Positions 25,147-33,985 are shown, numbered from the stretch's first letter. The stretch: DNA of 64,000 bases from Streptomyces sp. NBC_01549 (GCF_026339955.1 NZ_JAPEPW010000001.1:6531001-6595000); one strand, 5' to 3'. A program made the numbers and translations. Notes: a model not told the origin generated them from the sequence alone.

Positions 25147-25875
25147 TCAGGCGGGCTGCTGCGCCGCGGCGATGCGCTCGCCGCGAAGCGCCTCGTACCA
25201 GCGGTCGTCGATCGGCGGCAGCGCGTTCACATCGAGGGCCAGCTTCAGCAGCAGGTCCGCGATCTGCGGGTTGCGGGCGAGCACGGGCCCGTGCATGTAC
25301 GTGCCGAAGACCGTGTCGTTGTACGCGCCCTCGGTGCCGTCGCCGGTGCCGTTGCCCTTGCCGAGCCGTACCTGCGCGAACGGGCGCGCGGTGGGGCCGA
25401 GATGGGTGACGCCCTGGTGGTTCTCGAAGCCGGTCAGCTGCGGCAGGCCGAGACGCGGGTCGATGTCTCCGAGTACGTCGCCGACGCACCGCTCGCCCTC
25501 GCCGCGCACCGAGACCACGTCGAGCAGGCCGAGGCCGGGCTCGCGCTGTCCGAGGTCGTTGATGAACTCGTGGCCGAGGATCTGGTAGCCGGCGCAGACC
25601 GAGAAGACGATCGCGCCGTTGCCCACCGCGCGGTGCAGACCGCCGTCGCGGCGCAGGCGCTCCGCGGCGAGCCGCTGCGGCCGGTCCTCGCCGCCGCCGA
25701 TCAGATAGATGTCGCCGGAGGTCGGGATCGGCTGGTCGCTGCGTACGTCGAGACGAGCGACGTCGAGACCGCGCTGACGGGCCCGGCGCTCCACGACGAG
25801 GGCGTTGCCCTGGTCGCCGTAGGTGCTCAGCAGGTCCGGGTAGATCCACACCAGGCGCAGGCTGTTGTCACTCAT
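25147..25875 (-). CDS. gatD: lipid II isoglutaminyl synthase, glutamine amidotransferase subunit
   Basis: GatD supplies ammonia from glutamine to MurT, which amidates D-glutamate of lipid II. The 242-residue protein has the class I GATase nucleophile Cys in VFSVCAGYQILGHEF and the catalytic His in GTYMHGPVLARNP; an ENHQG motif lies between. It starts 22 bp after murT in the same operon. ATG at 25875 was chosen because it sits just past the murT stop with an AGAGAATG context. Confidence 0.92.
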   Translation of the reverse strand: MSDNSLRLVWIYPDLLSTYGDQGNALVVERRARQRGLDVARLDVRSDQPIPTSGDIYLIGGGEDRPQRLAAERLRRDGGLHRAVGNGAIVFSVCAGYQILGHEFINDLGQREPGLGLLDVVSVRGEGERCVGDVLGDIDPRLGLPQLTGFENHQGVTHLGPTARPFAQVRLGKGNGTGDGTEGAYNDTVFGTYMHGPVLARNPQIADLLLKLALDVNALPPIDDRWYEALRGERIAAAQQPA

Positions 25876-25897
25876 TCTCTTGGTCCTCCGTGGCTGC

Positions 25898-27136
25898 TCA
25901 GTTGCCGACACGACGCCTCAAATCCTGGAATGCGGTGTAGTTCGCGATGACCTCGATGCGACCGGGCGGGGCGAGCTGCACCGCCTGGTCGAGGTTCTCG
26001 CAGACCTGGAAGGACTGGTTGGCGACCTCGAGACGCACGGCGAGGTCGAGCTTGCGGTCGCCGAGCACGAAGATCGGGTGCCCGGTCAGACGGGTGTAGT
26101 CGACGTCCCACAGCCAGGACGTGTCGGTACCGTCGGCGCCGCGTGCGTTCACGGACAGGATGACCGGGGTCGGCGGCGGGTCGATGAGGGAGAACGTCTC
26201 GAGCCAGCCCGCGGGGTTCTTGGCGAGCAGCAGACGCAGGTCGCGCTGCATGAACTGCACGACGTCGTAGCGTCCGGCGACCGCCTGCACCTGGTACATG
26301 CGCTCCAGGGCGACCTGCGGGGGCACCCCGAAGACCGCGGCGACGGCGGCCGACGAGGCGGCGTTCGCCTTGTTGGCCCGGCCGGGCAGCTGGAGGTGGA
26401 TCGGCCACGCGGAGCCGTGCGGGTCGAGGACGTGGTCCCCGGACAGCGCCCAGGTCGGCGTCGGACGGCGGAAGCCGCAGTCGCCGCAGAACCAGTCGTC
26501 GCCGGGGCGCTGCATCACACCGCCGCAGGACGGGCAGGACCAGGCGTCCTCCTTCCACATCTGACCGGCCGCCACCCACATGACGTTCGGCGAGGAGGAA
26601 GCGGCCCACACGACGAGCGGGTCGTCGGCGTTGGCGACCACGACGGCCTTGGACCCGGCCAGGCCCTCGCGCCAGTGCTCGGCCATCATCCGGGTCTCGG
26701 CGGCCCGGTCGAGCTGGTCGCGGGAGAGGTTGAGCAGCGCGATGCACTTCGGGTCGGTGTCGCGGGCGACACCCGAGAGGTACTTCTCGTCGACCTCGAT
26801 GACCGCGTACTTGGCGTCCGAACCCCCGGCGAGCGCCGAGGTGATACCGGCCGGCATGTTGGCGCCCAGCGCGTTGGACACGACCGGGCCCGCGGCCCGC
26901 AGCGCCTCCGCGATGAGCCGGGTGGTCGTGGTCTTGCCGTTGGTCGCCGACACCAGGATCACGTCCAGGTGGGTGGCGAGCCTGGCCAGCAGATCGGGGT
27001 CGAGCTTGAGTGCCACCCGGCCGCCGATCACCGATCCGCTGCCGCGTCCAGCGGCCCGCGAGACGGCCGCCGCCGCCTTGCCCGCCGTCACGGCCAGCTT
27101 GGCCCGCGGCGTCAGCGGGTCCGAGTTGCCTGACAT
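25898..27136 (-). CDS. murT: lipid II isoglutaminyl synthase, Mur ligase subunit
   Basis: MurT activates the alpha-carboxylate of lipid II D-glutamate and uses GatD-derived ammonia. The 412-residue protein has the Mur ligase P-loop SATNGKTTTTRLI (about residues 63-75), the VIEVDEKYL motif and a zinc ribbon (CPSCGG...CGDCG, about residues 222-245) typical of the MurT group, plus the C-terminal DUF1727 domain ending YTAFQDLRRRV. Start ATG 27136; divergent from the deformylase gene. Confidence 0.94.
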   Translation of the reverse strand: MSGNSDPLTPRAKLAVTAGKAAAAVSRAAGRGSGSVIGGRVALKLDPDLLARLATHLDVILVSATNGKTTTTRLIAEALRAAGPVVSNALGANMPAGITSALAGGSDAKYAVIEVDEKYLSGVARDTDPKCIALLNLSRDQLDRAAETRMMAEHWREGLAGSKAVVVANADDPLVVWAASSSPNVMWVAAGQMWKEDAWSCPSCGGVMQRPGDDWFCGDCGFRRPTPTWALSGDHVLDPHGSAWPIHLQLPGRANKANAASSAAVAAVFGVPPQVALERMYQVQAVAGRYDVVQFMQRDLRLLLAKNPAGWLETFSLIDPPPTPVILSVNARGADGTDTSWLWDVDYTRLTGHPIFVLGDRKLDLAVRLEVANQSFQVCENLDQAVQLAPPGRIEVIANYTAFQDLRRRVGN

Positions 27137-27290
27137 CGTTTCTCGATCCTCCTTGCGTACGCGCCGCGCCTCTGCCCCCGGCACCGTGTGGGCCTCAGCC
27201 TATCGAGATCCACTCACGTGCCCGAATCGCGGCACCTCTGCGGTGCCCGCGCGACATTCGCGCGCCCATGAGGACCGTACCCTTGCCGCC

Positions 27291-27830
27291 ATGCGACACG
27301 GCTCCATCCCCGGCACCAGAGGGCGCGTCCGGCCGGTGACTCTGCTCGGCGACCCCGTTCTGCACACACGGTGTGAGGACGTCACGGACTTCGGCCCCGA
27401 ACTCGCCCGACTCGTCGAGGACATGTTCGCGACGATGTACGCCGCCCAGGGCGTCGGCCTCGCCGCGAACCAGGTCGGCGTCGCGTCGCGGGTCTTCGTG
27501 TACGACTGCCCGGACGACGAGGACGTCCGCCATGTGGGACACGTGGTGAACCCCCGTCTCGTCGAGGCGGACGGAGTGGTCCTGCGCGGGCCGGAGGGCT
27601 GTCTCTCCTTGCCCGGCCTGGAAGCGGGCACGGAACGGTACGACCACGCCGTCGTCGAGGGTTTCACCGTGGACGGGGAGCCGGTGCTGGTGCACGGCAC
27701 GGGGTGGTTCGCGCGGTGCCTGCAGCACGAGTACGACCACCTGGAGGGTGGTCTCTACGTGGACCGGCTGAGCGGTTGGCGCCGGCGCCGGGTGATGAGG
27801 CAGGCGGCGCGGGCGTCCTGGGGGCGCTGA
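27291..27830 (+). CDS. def: peptide deformylase
   Basis: Removes the formyl group from nascent N-terminal methionine with a metal ion. The 179-residue protein has all three motifs: GVGLAANQ, EGCLSLPG (metal Cys) and QHEYDHLEG (HExxH metal His and catalytic Glu). A short basic C-terminal extension (GWRRRRVMRQAARASWGR) follows the core. ATG at 27291. Streptomycetes have several def genes; this is probably an accessory copy. Confidence 0.93.
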   Translation: MRHGSIPGTRGRVRPVTLLGDPVLHTRCEDVTDFGPELARLVEDMFATMYAAQGVGLAANQVGVASRVFVYDCPDDEDVRHVGHVVNPRLVEADGVVLRGPEGCLSLPGLEAGTERYDHAVVEGFTVDGEPVLVHGTGWFARCLQHEYDHLEGGLYVDRLSGWRRRRVMRQAARASWGR

Positions 27831-27848
27831 GCTCTGTCGGGCGGCTGT

Positions 27849-27871
27849 GGGTTGTTCGCCGAGAACAACCC
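27849..27871. terminator. terminator between def and tetR
   Basis: Perfect 9-bp stem (gggttgttc/gaacaaccc) with 5-nt loop in the 58-bp gap between two converging genes; it can serve both. Confidence 0.75.
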
Positions 27872-27888
27872 GCGGCCGACACCCGACC

Positions 27889-28533
27889 TCAGAACCCAGG
27901 ACCCCCGACACGATCGCCGGCCGCGGCCAGCCGACCCCACAGCAGGTCGGCCAGACTCCGTACCAACACGGCGCGGGAGCACGGCTGTTCACCCAGCCAC
28001 CAGTCCCCGGCGGCATGCATCATGCCGACGATCCCGTGCCCCCACGCCCGCGCCAGCTGCTGACTGTCCGGTCCGAGATCCACCCGTTCCTCGATGACCT
28101 CGGCCAGCTCCTCGCCCATGCGGCGCAGCAGCGGCGCGGAGTGCTTGCCCAGGTCGAAGCCCTGGTCGGCGGACGAGGCGCCCTCCGTGGGGTGCATCAG
28201 GAAGCGGTAGACCTGAGGGTGCGCCTCTATGGCCGCGAGATACGTGTCGAGGGTGGCCTCCACCCGCTCCCGGCGCTCGGCGGGCGCGTCCAGCGCGGCC
28301 CGCAGCGCTCCGAGCAGGGCGTCGGTGTGCCGCTTGGCCAGTGCCGCGTAGAGTCCGCCCTTGTCGCCGAAGTGGCGGTACAGGATCGGCTTGGTGATGC
28401 CCGCCTCGGCGGCGATGGCGTTCATCGAGGCTCCGGGGCCGTCGCGGAGCACCACTCTGTCGGCGGCCTCCAGCAGCTCACGCCGGCGGCGGTCGGCGGA
28501 CCTCTGCTGATCGGTCCGCTGCGTGGTGTCCAT
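27889..28533 (-). CDS. TetR-family transcriptional regulator
   Basis: A 214-residue repressor with an N-terminal TetR HTH (residues about 17-64: LLEAADRVVLRDGPGASMNAIAAEAGITKPILYRHFGDK). The rest is an all-helical ligand-binding domain. It is divergent from the acyl-CoA dehydrogenase gene at 28703 and two palindromes lie between them, so it probably represses that gene in response to an acyl-CoA or fatty acid. Confidence 0.9.
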   Translation of the reverse strand: MDTTQRTDQQRSADRRRRELLEAADRVVLRDGPGASMNAIAAEAGITKPILYRHFGDKGGLYAALAKRHTDALLGALRAALDAPAERRERVEATLDTYLAAIEAHPQVYRFLMHPTEGASSADQGFDLGKHSAPLLRRMGEELAEVIEERVDLGPDSQQLARAWGHGIVGMMHAAGDWWLGEQPCSRAVLVRSLADLLWGRLAAAGDRVGGPGF

Positions 28534-28636
28534 GATCTCTCCCCACCCGTGGTGATTCGGTGACGCTTGCGCAAACTAACACTGATCGGCCCATGCGTAT
28601 CGAACGGGCTGCCGAGCTGAACGCGGGAGTTGACTT

Positions 28637-28677
28637 TTACTACTGGTCAGTAACAGACTCCAGTTACCGCAAGTAAC
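28637..28677. promoter_or_regulatory. two palindromes in the tetR/acyl-CoA dehydrogenase gap
   Basis: TTACT-N7-AGTAA (28637-28653) and GTTAC-N5-GTAAC (28663-28677) are perfect inverted repeats centred 25 bp apart, 26-66 bp upstream of the dehydrogenase start. Placement between divergent genes and the 17/15-bp size fit TetR operators. Confidence 0.6.
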
Positions 28678-28702
28678 ACTTTAGTGCAGCGCTGGAGGGG
28701 AC

Positions 28703-29932
28703 ATGGTCGAGTTCACCATGGAGCTCAACGACGAACAGAAAGAGGTCCGCGACTGGCTCCACGGGTTCGCCGCCGATGTGATCCGCCCCGCGGCCGCCGA
28801 GTGGGACGAGCGTGAGGAGACTCCATGGCCGGTCATCCAGGAGGCCGCGAAGGTCGGCATCTACTCCCTGGACTTCTACGCCCAGCAGTACTTCGACCCC
28901 ACCGGCCTCGGCATACCCATGGCCATGGAGGAGCTGTTCTGGGGTGACGCGGGCATCGCCCTGTCGATCGTCGGTACCGGCCTCGCCGCCGTGGGCGTCC
29001 TCGCCAACGGCACCGAGGAGCAGATCGGCACCTGGATCCCGCAGATGTACGGCGACGCGAACGACGTCAAGGTCGCCGCCTTCTGCTCCTCCGAGCCCGA
29101 CGCCGGCTCCGACGTGGCCTCCATGCGCACGCGTGCCGTCTACGACGAGGCCAAGGACGAGTGGGTGCTCAACGGCACCAAGACCTGGGCGACCAACGGT
29201 GGCATTGCCAACGTCCACGTCGTCGTCGCGGTCGTCGACCCGGACCTCGGCTCCAAGGGGCACGCCTCCTTCATCGTGCCGCCGAACACGCCGGGCCTGT
29301 CCCAGGGGCAGAAGTTCAAGAAGCACGGCATCCGCGCCTCGCACACCGCCGAGGTGGTCCTGGACAACGTTCGCATCCCCGGTTCCTGCCTGCTCGGCGG
29401 CAAGGCGAAGCTGGACGAGCGCCTGGCCCGCGCCCGGGAGCGCGCGAAGGCGGGTGGCGGTGAGCGGGTGAAGAACGCCGCGATGGCCACGTTCGAGGCG
29501 TCGCGTCCGGCCGTCGGGGCCATGGCGGTGGGCACGGCCCGCGCGGCGTACGAGGTCGCCCTCGACTATGCGATGACGCGTGAGCAGTTCGGGCGGCCGA
29601 TCATCGACAATCAGGGTGTCGCCTTCCAGCTCGCCGACATGCGTACGTCGATCGATGCGGCGCGTCTGCTGGTGTGGCGGGCTTCGTGGATGGCGATCAA
29701 CGGGAAGCCGTTCACCGCGGCCGAGGGGTCGATGTCCAAGCTGTTCGCCAGTGAGACGGCGAAGAAGGTCACCGGGCAGGCCATTCAGATTCTGGGCGGC
29801 AATGGGTACACCCGGGAGTACCCGGTGGAGCGTATGCATCGGGATGCGGCGATCTACACCATTTTCGAGGGTACGAGCGAGATTCAGCGGCTGGTGATCG
29901 CGCGGACGTTGTCCGGGATGTCGATCCGGTAG
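28703..29932 (+). CDS. acyl-CoA dehydrogenase
   Basis: FAD enzyme that introduces the alpha-beta double bond in acyl-CoA. 409 residues; the family signature FCSSEPDAGSDVASMRT (about 132-148), a middle beta domain with KTWATNGG, and near the C-terminus the helix YAMTREQFGRPI and ILGGNGYTREYPVERMHRDAAIYTIFEGTSEIQRLVIART, in which EGTSEIQ contains the position of the catalytic base. Start ATG 28703; an alternative ATG lies 15 bp downstream. Regulated probably by the divergent TetR. Confidence 0.93.
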   Translation: MVEFTMELNDEQKEVRDWLHGFAADVIRPAAAEWDEREETPWPVIQEAAKVGIYSLDFYAQQYFDPTGLGIPMAMEELFWGDAGIALSIVGTGLAAVGVLANGTEEQIGTWIPQMYGDANDVKVAAFCSSEPDAGSDVASMRTRAVYDEAKDEWVLNGTKTWATNGGIANVHVVVAVVDPDLGSKGHASFIVPPNTPGLSQGQKFKKHGIRASHTAEVVLDNVRIPGSCLLGGKAKLDERLARARERAKAGGGERVKNAAMATFEASRPAVGAMAVGTARAAYEVALDYAMTREQFGRPIIDNQGVAFQLADMRTSIDAARLLVWRASWMAINGKPFTAAEGSMSKLFASETAKKVTGQAIQILGGNGYTREYPVERMHRDAAIYTIFEGTSEIQRLVIARTLSGMSIR

Positions 29933-29936
29933 CGGT

Positions 29937-30000
29937 GAGGCGCGGGATGCGGCTCCGCCGTGGCTGGTCGCGCCCACGGCGGAGCCGCACCCCGCGCCTC
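29937..30000. terminator. long GC hairpin (REP-type) between converging genes
   Basis: The arms gaggcgcggg and cccgcgcctc, with the inner tgcggctccgccgtgg/ccacggcggagccgca, form a stem of about 26 bp with a 10-nt loop. It resembles the repeat at 23771-23850 and would end transcripts of both the dehydrogenase and the cupin gene. Confidence 0.75.
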
Positions 30001-30019
30001 AAGAGGCAGTGCGCCGCCC

Positions 30020-30541
30020 TCACCGGAGTTTCAGAGGTGTGAGCTGCTCGATGTCGTACCTCGCCCTCAGTTCCTCGATGGCCGCGTGGTCGGGTGGGCC
30101 GCCCGAACCCAGGATCTCGAGCAGCTCCTCGAAGTAGCGCTCGTGGTCCGGGGGCGGGGAGGCCTGGAAGAACATCTTCGCCTGGGTCTCGGTGGGGTTG
30201 GAGAAGGCGTGGGGACAGCCCGGGGGCACGACGATGACCGTGCCCGGGGTTGCCCGTACCACCCGGTTGCCCGAACTCGACTCCCACTTCTGCCAGTTGT
30301 CGGGGGTCCGGATCCGGGGCTCGAAGGCGAGCACGTCCAGCTCGCCTTCGAGCACGTAGAACAGCTCCTCGCTGCGCGTGTGCACATGGGCGCCCACGTC
30401 GAAGCCGGGCGGTACCAGCACCTCGAAGGTGGACGCGGTGCGCGAGTGCGAGCCGGTCACCTTGAACGTCACATGCTGGGCGGGGGTCTCCACGATCCGG
30501 CCGTGACCCGGCGGCACGAGGAGCCCTTCGGCGGCGGTCAT
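30020..30541 (-). CDS. cupin monooxygenase of the flaviolin pathway (MomA-like)
   Basis: A 173-residue single-domain cupin. The metal-site motif GAHVHTRSEELFYVLEGELDV is clear (about residues 50-70), with the second motif PPGCPHAFSNP. As third gene of the rppA operon it corresponds by position to the quinone-forming cupin monooxygenase described for S. coelicolor/S. antibioticus, which oxidises 1,3,6,8-tetrahydroxynaphthalene to flaviolin. Assignment rests on operon context plus the cupin fold. It starts 7 bp after the P450 stop. Confidence 0.8.
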   Translation of the reverse strand: MTAAEGLLVPPGHGRIVETPAQHVTFKVTGSHSRTASTFEVLVPPGFDVGAHVHTRSEELFYVLEGELDVLAFEPRIRTPDNWQKWESSSGNRVVRATPGTVIVVPPGCPHAFSNPTETQAKMFFQASPPPDHERYFEELLEILGSGGPPDHAAIEELRARYDIEQLTPLKLR

Positions 30542-30548
30542 CGGCCGG

Positions 30549-31763
30549 TCACCACCGCACCGGCAGGGCCTCGGGCCCGCGGATCAACGCGCCCTTCTTG
30601 AAGGGGACCTGACTCGCGGGCACGGCGAGCCGCAGCCCCGGCATCCGGTCCAGGAGCGCGTCGACCAGGAGTTCCGACTCCAGCCTGGCCAGCATTCCGC
30701 CCGGGCAGTAGTGCGGGCCGAAGCCGAAGGCCACGTGCGGATTGGGATTGCGGGAGAAGTTGATGTGTTCCGGGTCGGGGAACACGTCCGGGTCGCGGTT
30801 GGCGGCCAGGTACGAGACGTAGACCGGGTCGCCGGCCCGGATCAGTACGCCCCCGATCTCCACGTCCTTGGTCGCGATCCGCGACAGGCCGACCGTGTTG
30901 CGGTGCGGGATGTAGCGCAGCAGCTCGTCGATGGCCTGGGGGCGGATCTCCGGTTGGGAGCGCAGCCGGTCGGCCAGCGCCGGGCGGGTCATGAGCAGGT
31001 AGAACATCTGCCCGCTGTTGTTGGTGACCGCCTCGCCGCCGATCTGGAGGAGGACGGCGAGTCCGACGGCCTCCTCCAGAGTGATCTCGTCCCGGCCCAC
31101 GGCGGCGCCCAGCAGCGAGGTGACGTCCTCGTCCCTGCTGCGGCCACGGGCGCCGATGAGCTTCCTGAAGTACGCGCCCATCTCGTCCTTGGCCTCCTCG
31201 CTGACCTCGGCGCCGTGGGAGGAGGACAGGATCAGCTGCGTCCAGGCGTGCATGGCTCGCCGGTCGGCGGTCGGGACGCCCATCAGCTCGCAGATGACCG
31301 CGATGGGGAAGGGGCCGAGGATCGCCTCGGTGAGGTCGGCGGGCGGTCCGACCCGGAGCAGCTCGTCGACCATCTCGTCGAGCGTGCGCCGGGCCTTGAC
31401 GCGGACCCGCTCCACCCCGCGTGCCGTGAAGGCCGCGGCCACCGAGCGGCGCAGTCGGGTGTGGTCGGGCGGGTCCAGGAACCCCACCGCGTCCCGGATC
31501 GGGATGAAGTGCGGGGCGAGCCGGGTGACCGACCGGTCGATGACCGCCTCGCGGCTGAACCGTGGGTCGTTGGCGACCATGCGTACATCGTCGTGGCGGG
31601 TCACCAGCCAGGCCCAGCCCTCGCCGTTGGGCAGCTGGACCCTGGTGACCGGTCCCTCGCACATCAGCTCGGTCAGGACCGGGTCGAAGTCCACGCCCTT
31701 CAGGTCGAGGGCGGGCCAGTGCCGAATGGGCGGCAGTGGCCCGGCGATCGTCTTCTCGGTCAT
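30549..31763 (-). CDS. cytochrome P450, CYP158A-like (flaviolin coupling)
   Basis: A 404-residue soluble bacterial P450. Heme ligand Cys-353 lies in FGFGPHYCPGG; the ExxR motif is in DELLRY; the I-helix reads IGGEAVTNN, where the usual acid-alcohol pair is replaced by Val-Thr/Asn, as I recall for CYP158A2. That enzyme couples flaviolin into dimers and trimers, giving brown UV-protective pigment. The gene begins 5 bp after the rppA stop and precedes the cupin gene, matching the known operon. Confidence 0.88.
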   Translation of the reverse strand: MTEKTIAGPLPPIRHWPALDLKGVDFDPVLTELMCEGPVTRVQLPNGEGWAWLVTRHDDVRMVANDPRFSREAVIDRSVTRLAPHFIPIRDAVGFLDPPDHTRLRRSVAAAFTARGVERVRVKARRTLDEMVDELLRVGPPADLTEAILGPFPIAVICELMGVPTADRRAMHAWTQLILSSSHGAEVSEEAKDEMGAYFRKLIGARGRSRDEDVTSLLGAAVGRDEITLEEAVGLAVLLQIGGEAVTNNSGQMFYLLMTRPALADRLRSQPEIRPQAIDELLRYIPHRNTVGLSRIATKDVEIGGVLIRAGDPVYVSYLAANRDPDVFPDPEHINFSRNPNPHVAFGFGPHYCPGGMLARLESELLVDALLDRMPGLRLAVPASQVPFKKGALIRGPEALPVRW

Positions 31764-31768
31764 TCCGC

Positions 31769-32827
31769 TCACGCCGTCTCGTCTTTGTGCCAGCGGCCCA
31801 GGGCCATTTCCGCGGTGATGCCGGGGCCGAAGCCCGCGAGCAGTCCGCGTGCGGAGTGCTCGGCGCCGCCCTCGTCGAACAGCCGGCGCAGCGCGTCCAG
31901 GACGACGGCGCTGGCGATGTTCCCGTACTCGGTGAGGGTGGCTCGGCTGAACCGGAATGCCTCCGGTGGGACCTCGAGGAACTTGCTGAGGTCGTCGAGG
32001 ATCCTGGGCCCGCCCGCGTGGATGATGTAGAAGTCCAGCTCGGAGGCGTTCCAGCCGTGCTGTCGCGCGAGGGTGTGGAGGGCGGGGGCGAGCGGTTCCA
32101 TCGTCCCGGGAACCCGCTTGTCCAGCAGGAAGTGGAAGCCCGTGGCGCGGACGTCGTACATGATCCAGTCCTCGGTCTTGGGGACCAGGTACGAGCCGTT
32201 GCGCTCCAGTTCGATGCCGGTGCCGCCGCTGCCGCGGACGACGGCGGCGGCGATGCCGTCGCCGAACAGGCCGTTGCAGAGCAGCGAGCCGACGCCGAGG
32301 TCGGTCGGCTGGTAGCAGAGCGAGCAGAACTCGCAGGCCACGATGAGTGCGTTGGCGTCGGGGTACGCCTGGCAGAAGTCGTGGGCCCGGTTGATCGCGG
32401 CGCCGCCGGCCGCGCAGCCCAGCTGGGCTATGGGTATCTGCCGGGTGTCGCTGCTGAAGTCCATCGAGTTGATCAGCCAGGCCGTGAGCGAGGGCATCAT
32501 GAACCCGGTGCACGACACGTAGATGATCATGTCGATGTCGGTGGTGAGCAGCTCGGCGTCGTCCAGTGCCCGCTGTATGACGGCGGGGACGCGGGCCTTC
32601 GCCTCACTCTCGTAGACCTTGTTGCGTTCCTCGAAGCCCGGGTGTTTCAGCGTCTCCTCGATGGGCTGCACGATGTGCCGGGTGCTGACGCCGGTGTTCT
32701 CGATCAGCCGGAGTGCCAACGGCAGCTGTGGGTGGTCCTCATGACGGGAGCGAGCCAGCTCCAGCGTCTCCTCCATGGTGATCACGTATTCCGGCACGGA
32801 GACCGAAGGTCTGCACAAAGTCGCCAT
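31769..32827 (-). CDS. rppA: 1,3,6,8-tetrahydroxynaphthalene synthase (type III PKS)
   Basis: Type III polyketide synthase condensing five malonyl-CoA into THN. The 352-residue protein carries the catalytic triad Cys-138 (QLGCAAGG), His-270 (IIHAGG) and Asn-303 (EYGN), the same numbers as published RppA, and Cys-106 (VSCTGF), a residue linked to the malonyl starter preference. It heads the rppA-P450-cupin operon. Three palindromes at 32877-32923 lie in its promoter. Start ATG 32827. Confidence 0.95.
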   Translation of the reverse strand: MATLCRPSVSVPEYVITMEETLELARSRHEDHPQLPLALRLIENTGVSTRHIVQPIEETLKHPGFEERNKVYESEAKARVPAVIQRALDDAELLTTDIDMIIYVSCTGFMMPSLTAWLINSMDFSSDTRQIPIAQLGCAAGGAAINRAHDFCQAYPDANALIVACEFCSLCYQPTDLGVGSLLCNGLFGDGIAAAVVRGSGGTGIELERNGSYLVPKTEDWIMYDVRATGFHFLLDKRVPGTMEPLAPALHTLARQHGWNASELDFYIIHAGGPRILDDLSKFLEVPPEAFRFSRATLTEYGNIASAVVLDALRRLFDEGGAEHSARGLLAGFGPGITAEMALGRWHKDETA

Positions 32828-32876
32828 GACGCGCGCCTTCTTTCGCCTTCCGGGGAACTCTCGTCCCCCGGCGGAA

Positions 32877-32923
32877 GGGTGGTTCACCCACGGGGGTGGT
32901 TCACCCGCTGGGGTGGTCCACCC
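32877..32923. repeat. three palindromes at 17-bp period upstream of rppA
   Basis: gggtggttcaccc at 32877-32889 and 32894-32906 and gggtggtccaccc at 32911-32923. Each is a GGGTG-N3-CACCC dyad and the period is exactly 17 bp. The array is 50-96 bp upstream of the rppA start and 118-164 bp upstream of the divergent gene at 33041. A cooperative repressor or activator site for pigment synthesis is the simplest reading. Confidence 0.65.
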
Positions 32924-33040
32924 ACGATCACCCGGAAGCGTGGGGATCTCTCGTCGGGTTACTCCATTCCGGGGAATTTTGGGAGGGTATGGGAGTGCAG
33001 GGGAAAAGGCCCCGGGGCGGCCGAACCGAAGGAGTACGCC

Positions 33041-33439
33041 ATGGTGCGCACGGCCAGGGAGCTGCTGGAGGACACCACCGGGAAGCTCGCCCCGGACCCC
33101 CACGCCAACCGGCTGTTGCCCCTCATCGCCCGAGGCGCGGCCCGGCGCTCCACGCTCGCCGCCCTCGCCCACGAACAGCGCCATGTGATGGCCGCGGACC
33201 GCCGTGCGTTCCTGCATCTGGCCGAGCGCCCGGACGCCGGGCCGGAGAGCGCCGCCTTCTTCGCCCTGCTCGCGGAGGGTGAGGCTCTGGCCCAGGACAG
33301 GCTGGATGTGGCCGCCGCCTGCGGGGTGGACGAGGCGCGGGCGGCGGCCTACGAGCCGCTCGCGGACCGTCGAACGGTTGTCCGGCGCACGATCCTTCAG
33401 TGTGGAGAGGTGGGGCATCCTGTCCGGGTGGCCTGGTGA
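33041..33439 (+). pseudogene. 3'-truncated gene (TenA-like helical protein)
   Basis: The first about 108 residues (MVRTARELLEDTTGKL to AAYEPLA) read as a conserved streptomycete helical protein that I recall as about 220 residues long and TenA-like; the family assignment is tentative. After about position 33364 the frame continues with 24 residues of different character (DRRTVVRRTILQ...) and stops at 33439, where IS-like sequence begins. So the C-terminal half is missing. It is divergent from rppA with an AAGGAG ribosome site six bases before ATG 33041. Confidence 0.55.
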
Positions 33440-33689
33440 GGGGTGGTGTCGATGCTAACGTCGGCTTGTCCGGCAGTGGAGTTGCCAGACCTACCACCGG
33501 ACGGGCGTGAAGTGACGCCTGTGGAGGCCCCTGTAAGACCAGCTCCCGCAAGGGGGAGGGCGAGGGCCCGTGAAGCAGGAACCCGTGGTGGTGCCGCGTA
33601 GCGGTGCGGACCAAAGTGGCCTGCGTTCGCGCAGGCGAGGACGTCAAGAGGTGAAGTTCTGGCAGACACTCTCGGAACTCGACCACCGA
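33440..33689 (+). mobile_element. IS remnant with structured 3'-end, copy 1
   Basis: Non-coding stretch that truncates the preceding gene. Its segment 33470-33545 is clearly related to 37612-37690: both contain cttgtccg, gacctacc-ccggacggg and gcctgtggagg in the same order. A hairpin follows in each copy but with different bases in the stem, which is the pattern of a conserved RNA structure. The layout resembles the 3' end and guide RNA region of IS200/IS605-type TnpB elements; no tnpA or tnpB is left. Family assignment is tentative. Confidence 0.45.
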
Positions 33690-33725
33690 CTAGTGCCGGT
33701 CCAACTCACAGGGGACCGGCCCTAG
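33690..33725 (-). terminator. hairpin at the 3' end of a hypothetical gene
   Basis: Arms 33690-33702 (ctagtgccggtcc) and 33713-33725 pair along 13 bp with one mismatch; the inner foot overlaps the stop codon of the minus-strand gene 33722-33961. It may alternatively be the end of the adjacent IS remnant, since both arms end in ctag. Confidence 0.55.
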
Positions 33726-33961
33726 TCGGTCGACGCGCCGCTGCTGTGCGCGATGCAAGCCACGTCGATGCGGTCGGCGAGCTTGGCGAGTTCGATGGTC
33801 AGCGTCGCCACCGTGTCCTCGTCGAGTCCGTCCTGGCCGGCCTCCACCAGGTGCAGCCACCGGCCGCCCACCGTGCGCAGCAGTTTGCTGACGTCGGCGG
33901 CCGCCACCTGCAACGTGCCGCGGTCGTCGACGATCAGAGGCAGGGTCACTTCGCGGTTCAC
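33722..33961 (-). CDS. hypothetical 79-residue protein
   Basis: A small soluble protein with an N-terminal beta-rich part (REVTLPLIVDDRGTLQVAAADVSKLLRTVGGRWLHLV) and a helical acidic C-terminus. No signal peptide or known motif. It sits 25 bp upstream of, and in opposite order to, the aldehyde dehydrogenase gene end at 33986, on the same strand, so it may be the last gene of that transcript. Codon use is native. Confidence 0.65.
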   Translation of the reverse strand: MNREVTLPLIVDDRGTLQVAAADVSKLLRTVGGRWLHLVEAGQDGLDEDTVATLTIELAKLADRIDVACIAHSSGASTD

Positions 33962-33985
33962 AGGGGGATCGTAGCTGCGGAACGC

